This document shows positions 44,019-46,918 of a stretch of 46,918 nt of DNA, piece by piece. The stretch is from contig JAAZOK010000030.1 of assembly GCA_012797815.1 (NCBI GenBank), forward strand, positions 1 to 46,918. The letters run 5' to 3'. The first letter of the stretch is position 1, and each line of letters starts with the position of its first letter. Under the pieces are notes generated by a model. The model did no database searches. It was not told the origin of the DNA and was given only the letters and a program-made list of their open reading frames with translations. The translations under genes and the position numbers were made by a program. Origin of the DNA: Chloroflexota bacterium (GTDB lineage Bacteria; Chloroflexota; Anaerolineae; Anaerolineales; Anaerolineaceae).

Positions 44019-44169
44019 TGAAAGTACCTCCTTTCAAAAAAATAATCTCTGCCGACATTGCTCAGGCAGAGATTACCTCTGTTCGTAAAAAGTGTTCTTT
44101 TCACTTCACCTGAGCAGGATATTAAGCCATTTCTGGCACCGGCTGTCTTGGGTGATAGATACCTATCGA
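44019..44169 (-). ncRNA. Ribosomal L10 leader RNA
   Basis: The rplJ leader contains, on the minus strand near 44105-44150, AAGACAGCCGGTG, then GGCTTAATATCCTGCTCAGG, which matches the known L10-leader pattern (a kink-turn-like element bound by L10-L12). The segment TGCTCAGG (44109-44116) is complementary to CCTGAGCA in the loop side of the downstream terminator (44059-44066). The leader could therefore switch between a terminator and an antiterminator. The match to the family is by eye. Confidence 0.7.
44036..44074 (-). terminator. Attenuator hairpin in the rplJ leader
   Basis: AATCTCTGCC (44044-44053 plus-strand order) pairs with GGCAGAGATT (44065-44074), 10 bp with an 11-nt loop. On the minus strand U7 follows (44036-44042), just upstream of the rplJ Shine-Dalgarno. 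This is an intrinsic terminator placed before the gene, i.e. an attenuator. Confidence 0.8.
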
Positions 44170-44175
44170 AACGGT

Positions 44176-44204
44176 ATTATATCATTCTTCGTGTTCCATG
44201 GAAA
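44176..44204 (-). promoter_or_regulatory. Promoter of rplJ-rplL inside the rplA end
   Basis: On the minus strand, -35 TTTCCA (44199-44204) lies inside the rplA 3' end, with a 17-bp spacer and -10 TATAAT (44176-44181) immediately after the rplA stop. It would give a leader of about 150 nt that contains the L10 element. Confidence 0.7.
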
Positions 44205-44901
44205 GAGCACGGTTCACATCTACTTTTATTCCGGGACCCATGGTTGAGGTGACGGTGATCTTGCGGATGAACGAGCCCTTGGCGGCGGATGGTTTGGCTT
44301 TCTTGAGGGCGCTCATCAGCGCAGCCATGTTCTCGGTCAGTTTATCAATACTAAACGAAACCTTTCCCAGGGGGACGTGAATATTGGCGGTCTTATCCAG
44401 ACGGAATTCAACACGACCGGCTTTGGCTTCATTGATCGCCTGCGGCAGATCTTCGCCTTTTACAACGGTGCCGGCTTTGGGGTTCGGCATCAATCCGCGA
44501 GGACCGAGCACACGACCCAATTTACCTGCCATTCCCATGGTTTCCGGGGTGGCGATCGCTACATCAAAATCGGTTTAACCATCCTGAATCTTCTTGATCC
44601 ATTCATCATCGTCGGCAACCACATCCGCTCCGGCTTCGCGGGCGGTGTTGGCTGCTTCACCCTGCGCAAAAACCAGTACGCGCACGGTCTTTCCCAATCC
44701 ATTGGGCAGCACAACGGTGCTGCGGATCTGTTGGTCAGCCTGACGGGGATCAAGACCAGTGCGTAAATGTACCTCAACGGTCGAATCGAATTTGGTGTAG
44801 GCTGTATCTTTTACCAACTGTAACGCTTCTTGGGGAGACAGCGCCGCCTCTTGATCGACCCTGGTTTTTGCTTCTAAATATTTTTTTCCGTGTTTTGCCA
44901 T
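44182..44901 (-). pseudogene. rplA: 50S ribosomal protein L1, interrupted by an in-frame TAA at codon 109
   Basis: L1 forms the mobile stalk by the E site and represses its own operon. The frame spans 239 codons from ATG 44901 (AAGGAG upstream), the usual length, with [10 protein letters not shown] at the start and [18 protein letters not shown] in the middle. Codon 109 (44575-44577) is TAA in frame, between IQDG and [14 protein letters not shown]; homologues usually have Trp (some Glu) here. Sequence on both sides is intact, with no frameshift. From TGG it needs two changes, from GAA one. L1 is dispensable in some bacteria, so a real nonsense mutation is survivable. No good internal start with a Shine-Dalgarno is visible. 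Confidence 0.9.
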
Positions 44902-44913
44902 CATTACTCCTTC

Positions 44914-44947
44914 GTGGTGTTGGCGGGTAATAGTCTTACCCTCCCAC
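44914..44947 (-). promoter_or_regulatory. L1-type operator hairpin before rplA
   Basis: On the minus strand GTGGGAGGGT is followed by ATTACCCGCC and CACCAC just before AAGGAG. GTGG can pair with CCAC and GGGT with ACCC around an internal loop. An almost identical element precedes rplK. It resembles the mRNA site bound by L1 in other bacteria (inference). Confidence 0.55.
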
Positions 44948-44954
44948 AAATTGA

Positions 44955-45380
44955 TTAATCTTTGATCGTGATTCCCATATTGCGAGCAGTGCCTTCGATC
45001 TGGCGCATCGCATTTTCGATATCGTTGGCATTCATATCCTTCATCTTGATCTCGGCGATCTCACGTACTTTATCGCGCGAGATGCTGCCAACCTTGTTGC
45101 GATTGGGCATATCGGAACCTTTTTCAACACCGGCAGCCTTTTTGATAAGTTCGGCGGTGGGTGGTGATTTGAGGATGAAGGTGAAAGATCCGTCCATGAA
45201 AACGGTAATTTCTGCGGGGATGATCTCACCGATCTTGTTTTGCGTTCTGGCGTTGTATTCTTTGCAGAACTGCATGATGTTGATCCCATGACCAGCCAGT
45301 GCCGGACCGATGGGGGGTGCCGGATTTGCTTTTCCGGCTGGGACGTTCAGTTTTACGATTGCTTTTACTTTCTTAGCCAC
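44955..45380 (-). CDS. rplK: 50S ribosomal protein L11
   Basis: The 141-residue L11 binds the GTPase centre of 23S rRNA. It has the N-terminal [31 protein letters not shown] motif (diagnostic part [19 protein letters not shown]) and the C-terminal rRNA-binding domain ending GTARNMGI. It is normal in length, lies directly before rplA, and has AAGGAG before the ATG. Confidence 0.97.
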   Translation of the reverse strand: MAKKVKAIVKLNVPAGKANPAPPIGPALAGHGINIMQFCKEYNARTQNKIGEIIPAEITVFMDGSFTFILKSPPTAELIKKAAGVEKGSDMPNRNKVGSISRDKVREIAEIKMKDMNANDIENAMRQIEGTARNMGITIKD

Positions 45381-45395
45381 AGCTTTTCTCCTTAA

Positions 45396-45430
45396 GTGGT
45401 TTTAGCGGGTGAATTGGGTCACCCTCCCAC
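45396..45430 (-). promoter_or_regulatory. L1-type operator hairpin before rplK
   Basis: The second copy of the GTGGGAGGGT ... TTCACCCGCT ... ACCAC element lies a few bases before AAGGAG of rplK. The same GTGG/CCAC and GGGT/ACCC pairings as in the rplA copy are possible. Confidence 0.55.
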
Positions 45431-45454
45431 AACAACCTCCATGCCGGAGGAAGT

Positions 45455-46183
45455 CTACGCTTTTTCCACCTGCAAAAAGTCCAATTCAACAGGTGTCTCT
45501 CGACCGAAGAAGTTTACCATCACTACCACCTTTGCGCGGTCCACATCGATCTCGGATACATGCCCTTGGAAATCGTTGAACGGACCATCGATAATGCGCA
45601 CACGTTCCCCTTCGCGGAAGCTGTATTTCACGTGCGGTGCTTCGGCTTCCATGCGCTTGAGGATGTGCTGTACCTCTTCAGGTCGCAGGGGGGTGGGGTC
45701 ATTGCCCATACCTACAAATCCGGTTACTCCGGGCGTATTGCGTACCACAAACCAGGTTTCTTCGGTCAGGATCATATTGACCAGTACATAGCCGGGGAAA
45801 ACGTGTCGTTCAATGGAACGCCGTTTTCCTTCCCGAACTTCGATCTCTTCTTGAGTTGGGATGACCACGTCAAAAATGCGGTCCTTCATGCCCATAGTTT
45901 CAATGCGCTGCTCCAGATTGTAGCGAACTTTTTTCTCATAACCCGAATAGCAGTGGATAACATACCAGGCACGATCATCGTCATGTTCTGAAATATCGAT
46001 CGAATGCTGTGCCGATGATTCTTCCTCGATGTCAGCGGATTCATCTGAAGAAGAGGGGGCAAGATCATCCGAAGCTTCGTCTTCCGATGCGTTTAATTGC
46101 TCCGAAGATGCAGCATCTGCTTCAGAAACGGGTTCTTCAGGTTCGATATTCTCTTGTTCGTTAAACTCTTCTTCGTTTGCCAT
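45455..46183 (-). CDS. nusG: Transcription termination/antitermination factor NusG, acidic N-terminal extension
   Basis: NusG binds RNA polymerase and couples transcription with translation or Rho. The 242-residue protein has an unusual N-terminal extension of about 70 residues made mostly of Glu, Asp, Ser and Ala. Then come the NGN domain (RAWYVIHCYSGYEKKV at 71-86, VFPGYVLVNM) and the KOW domain (REGERVRIIDGPFNDFQGHV). AGAGG precedes the ATG, and no Met follows the extension near the NGN start, so it is probably real. The secE-nusG-rplKA order is canonical. Confidence 0.95.
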   Translation of the reverse strand: MANEEEFNEQENIEPEEPVSEADAASSEQLNASEDEASDDLAPSSSDESADIEEESSAQHSIDISEHDDDRAWYVIHCYSGYEKKVRYNLEQRIETMGMKDRIFDVVIPTQEEIEVREGKRRSIERHVFPGYVLVNMILTEETWFVVRNTPGVTGFVGMGNDPTPLRPEEVQHILKRMEAEAPHVKYSFREGERVRIIDGPFNDFQGHVSEIDVDRAKVVVMVNFFGRETPVELDFLQVEKA

Positions 46184-46226
46184 TATTTACCTCTCTTTGA
46201 CCGTTACCGGTAATCCAATACAAAAA

Positions 46227-46445
46227 TTAGGAAAGGATAAGGGCGATCAATCTTGTGAAAGCGGAATCCAGTGTGGCAAGCAGTGACCCGACTAATACAA
46301 TGACCAGCAGAACGATCTTGGTAGTTTGCCAGGCTTCTTTTTTGGTCGGCCAGGTGACTTTACGCAGCTCACCCGTGGTCTCTCGCCACCAGCGTGCGAT
46401 GCCGTTTTCTTTCTTTGTCTTCGGTTTTTCAGTTTTGCTAGGCAT
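46227..46445 (-). CDS. secE: Preprotein translocase subunit SecE
   Basis: The 72-residue SecE has a basic cytoplasmic N-terminus, the conserved amphipathic WWRETTGELRKVTWPTKKEA helix and a single transmembrane helix (about 44-68). It clamps SecY and works with the SecA encoded elsewhere in this window. AAGGAG precedes the ATG. It lies between tRNA-Trp and nusG, a classical bacterial arrangement. Confidence 0.95.
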   Translation of the reverse strand: MPSKTEKPKTKKENGIARWWRETTGELRKVTWPTKKEAWQTTKIVLLVIVLVGSLLATLDSAFTRLIALILS

Positions 46446-46472
46446 GTAGCAACTCCTTTTTTATGTCTAAAA

Positions 46473-46502
46473 CGACGCCCACAGTGCTGGCGTCGCTTTT
46501 TT
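46473..46502. terminator. Hairpin between tRNA-Trp and secE
   Basis: CGACGCC (46473-46479) pairs with GGCGTCG (46489-46495), 7 bp with a 9-nt loop. T-runs lie on both sides (plus strand CTTTTTTG, minus strand TTTTAG). It could be an attenuator or a processing site separating the tRNA from the secE message. Confidence 0.5.
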
Positions 46503-46508
46503 GTAAGG

Positions 46509-46582
46509 CAGGCCAGGCAGGAATCGAACCCACAACCTCCTGTTTTGGAGACAGGCGCTCTGCCTAATTGAGCTACTGGCCT
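46509..46582 (-). tRNA. tRNA-Trp (anticodon CCA)
   Basis: The 74-nt cloverleaf folds by eye: acceptor stem AGGCCAG/CTGGCCT with discriminator G, D arm with GCTC/GAGC, anticodon stem CCTGT/ACAGG with loop CTCCAAA (anticodon CCA), and a T arm with TTCGATT. The 3' CCA is not encoded. The anticodon is the ordinary UGG-reading one, so it gives no support for reading TAA as Trp. It lies between rpmG and secE. Confidence 0.95.
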
Positions 46583-46585
46583 GTA

Positions 46586-46624
46586 AAAAGTGCGGGTGCA
46601 ACAGATTATCGCATCACACCCGCA
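46586..46624 (-). terminator. Hairpin between rpmG and tRNA-Trp
   Basis: TGCGGGTG (46591-46598) pairs with CACCCGCA (46617-46624), 8 bp with an 18-nt loop. On the minus strand it is followed by CTTTTTAC directly before the tRNA. It is a terminator or processing hairpin; the loop holds GATAAT, a possible -10 for the tRNA. Confidence 0.5.
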
Positions 46625-46638
46625 TTGTAAACCGCTTT

Positions 46639-46806
46639 TTACTTTGTTTCACGGTGCATTGTATGTTTTTTGCAGCGTTTACAGTACTTTTCTAGCTCCA
46701 TGCGACCAGGGTCGTTTCGTCGGTTCTTTTCCGTTGTATAGTTTCTTTCTTTACATTCCGTGCATTCCAGTGTGATTACTGGACGGACATCTTTTTTCTT
46801 TGCCAT
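46639..46806 (-). CDS. rpmG: 50S ribosomal protein L33
   Basis: A 55-residue L33 reads from ATG 46806 to TAA 46639, starting [18 protein letters not shown] and containing the [13 protein letters not shown] motif. The cysteine pairs C15-x2-C18 and C42-x2-C45 make this the zinc-binding form. No clear Shine-Dalgarno is present. It lies between tuf and tRNA-Trp, as in many bacteria. Confidence 0.95.
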   Translation of the reverse strand: MAKKKDVRPVITLECTECKERNYTTEKNRRNDPGRMELEKYCKRCKKHTMHRETK

Positions 46807-46832
46807 TCTATATTATCCCAGACGGATCTGGT

Positions 46833-46918
46833 TTACTCCAAGATTTCAGTGATAACACCAGCGCCAACGGTGAGACCGCCTTCGCGGATAGCGAAGTCAG
46901 AACCCTGTTCGAGGGCAA
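46833..46918 (-). CDS. tuf: Elongation factor Tu, C-terminal end (partial)
   Basis: The last 27 codons before TAA (46833-46835) read ALEQGSDFAIREGG followed by LTVGAGVITEILE, the C-terminus of EF-Tu domain 3. The gene continues beyond the window edge. EF-Tu delivers aminoacyl-tRNA to the ribosome. rpmG starts 26 nt downstream. Confidence 0.93.
   Translation of the reverse strand, partial: ALEQGSDFAIREGGLTVGAGVITEILE

Noticed and set aside
17206-44901. Genome-wide recoding of TAA as a sense codon, suggested by the TAA codons in atpA and rplA
   Set aside because: TAA clearly acts as a stop elsewhere: dnaE ends in TAA directly at its terminator, and rpmG, tuf and atpF also end in TAA at their family C-termini. 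The only tRNA in the window has the normal CCA anticodon.

Overview
The window looks like a chromosomal segment of a Chloroflexota bacterium, probably class Anaerolineae. This is an inference from gene content: a bacterial V/A-type ATPase operon in the Thermus-like order, an oversized SecA with insertions, a ferredoxin-dependent 2-oxoacid oxidoreductase, and M16 peptidase pairs. No 16S gene is present to confirm it. Nearly all the DNA is coding, no gene-free stretch exceeds 300 bases, and I saw no insertion sequences, phage genes or CRISPR.

Layout. 1-3.6 kb (minus): a four-gene unit of an active and an inactive M16 peptidase, acpS and a degenerate metallophosphoesterase. 3.7-5.5 kb: an FAD oxidoreductase (plus) converging on a membrane protein. 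5.6-12.5 kb (minus): an S1-domain protein, a 1.3-kilo-residue SecA and dihydrolipoyl dehydrogenase. 12.66-21.1 kb (plus): a nine-gene V/A-type ATPase operon (stalk G/H-I-K-E-C-F-A-B-D) whose catalytic A gene carries an in-frame TAA. 21.1-24.4 kb (minus): murI-hom-folK-folP. 24.4-26.8 kb (minus): rplS and uvrC. 26.8-29.6 kb (plus): a deoxyribosyltransferase-like protein, then dnaJ-htrA. 29.7-36.5 kb: a membrane coiled-coil protein (minus), murJ, a SagB-type nitroreductase and dnaE (plus). 36.6-42.9 kb (minus): lysS, greA, a four-subunit 2-oxoacid:ferredoxin oxidoreductase and a thiolase. 43.0-46.9 kb (minus): tuf (partial)-rpmG-tRNA-Trp-secE-nusG-rplK-rplA-rplJ-rplL, with rplA also broken by an in-frame TAA.

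Most genes belong to replication and repair, translation, secretion, cell envelope and energy housekeeping. The unusual signals are these: (1) two in-frame TAA codons in otherwise intact conserved genes, V-ATPase subunit A and ribosomal protein L1; (2) five operon-leading genes with a -10 box only 6-8 nt upstream of the start codon and no usable Shine-Dalgarno, suggesting leaderless mRNAs, while genes inside operons have strong Shine-Dalgarno sites; (3) RNA control elements in the ribosomal cluster: an L10 leader with a terminator and a possible antiterminator, and a duplicated hairpin before both rplK and rplA; (4) a 21-codon ORF with an ideal ribosome-binding site next to a strong hairpin at 27.3-27.4 kb; (5) the greatly enlarged SecA. 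I did not find a clearly new multi-gene system.
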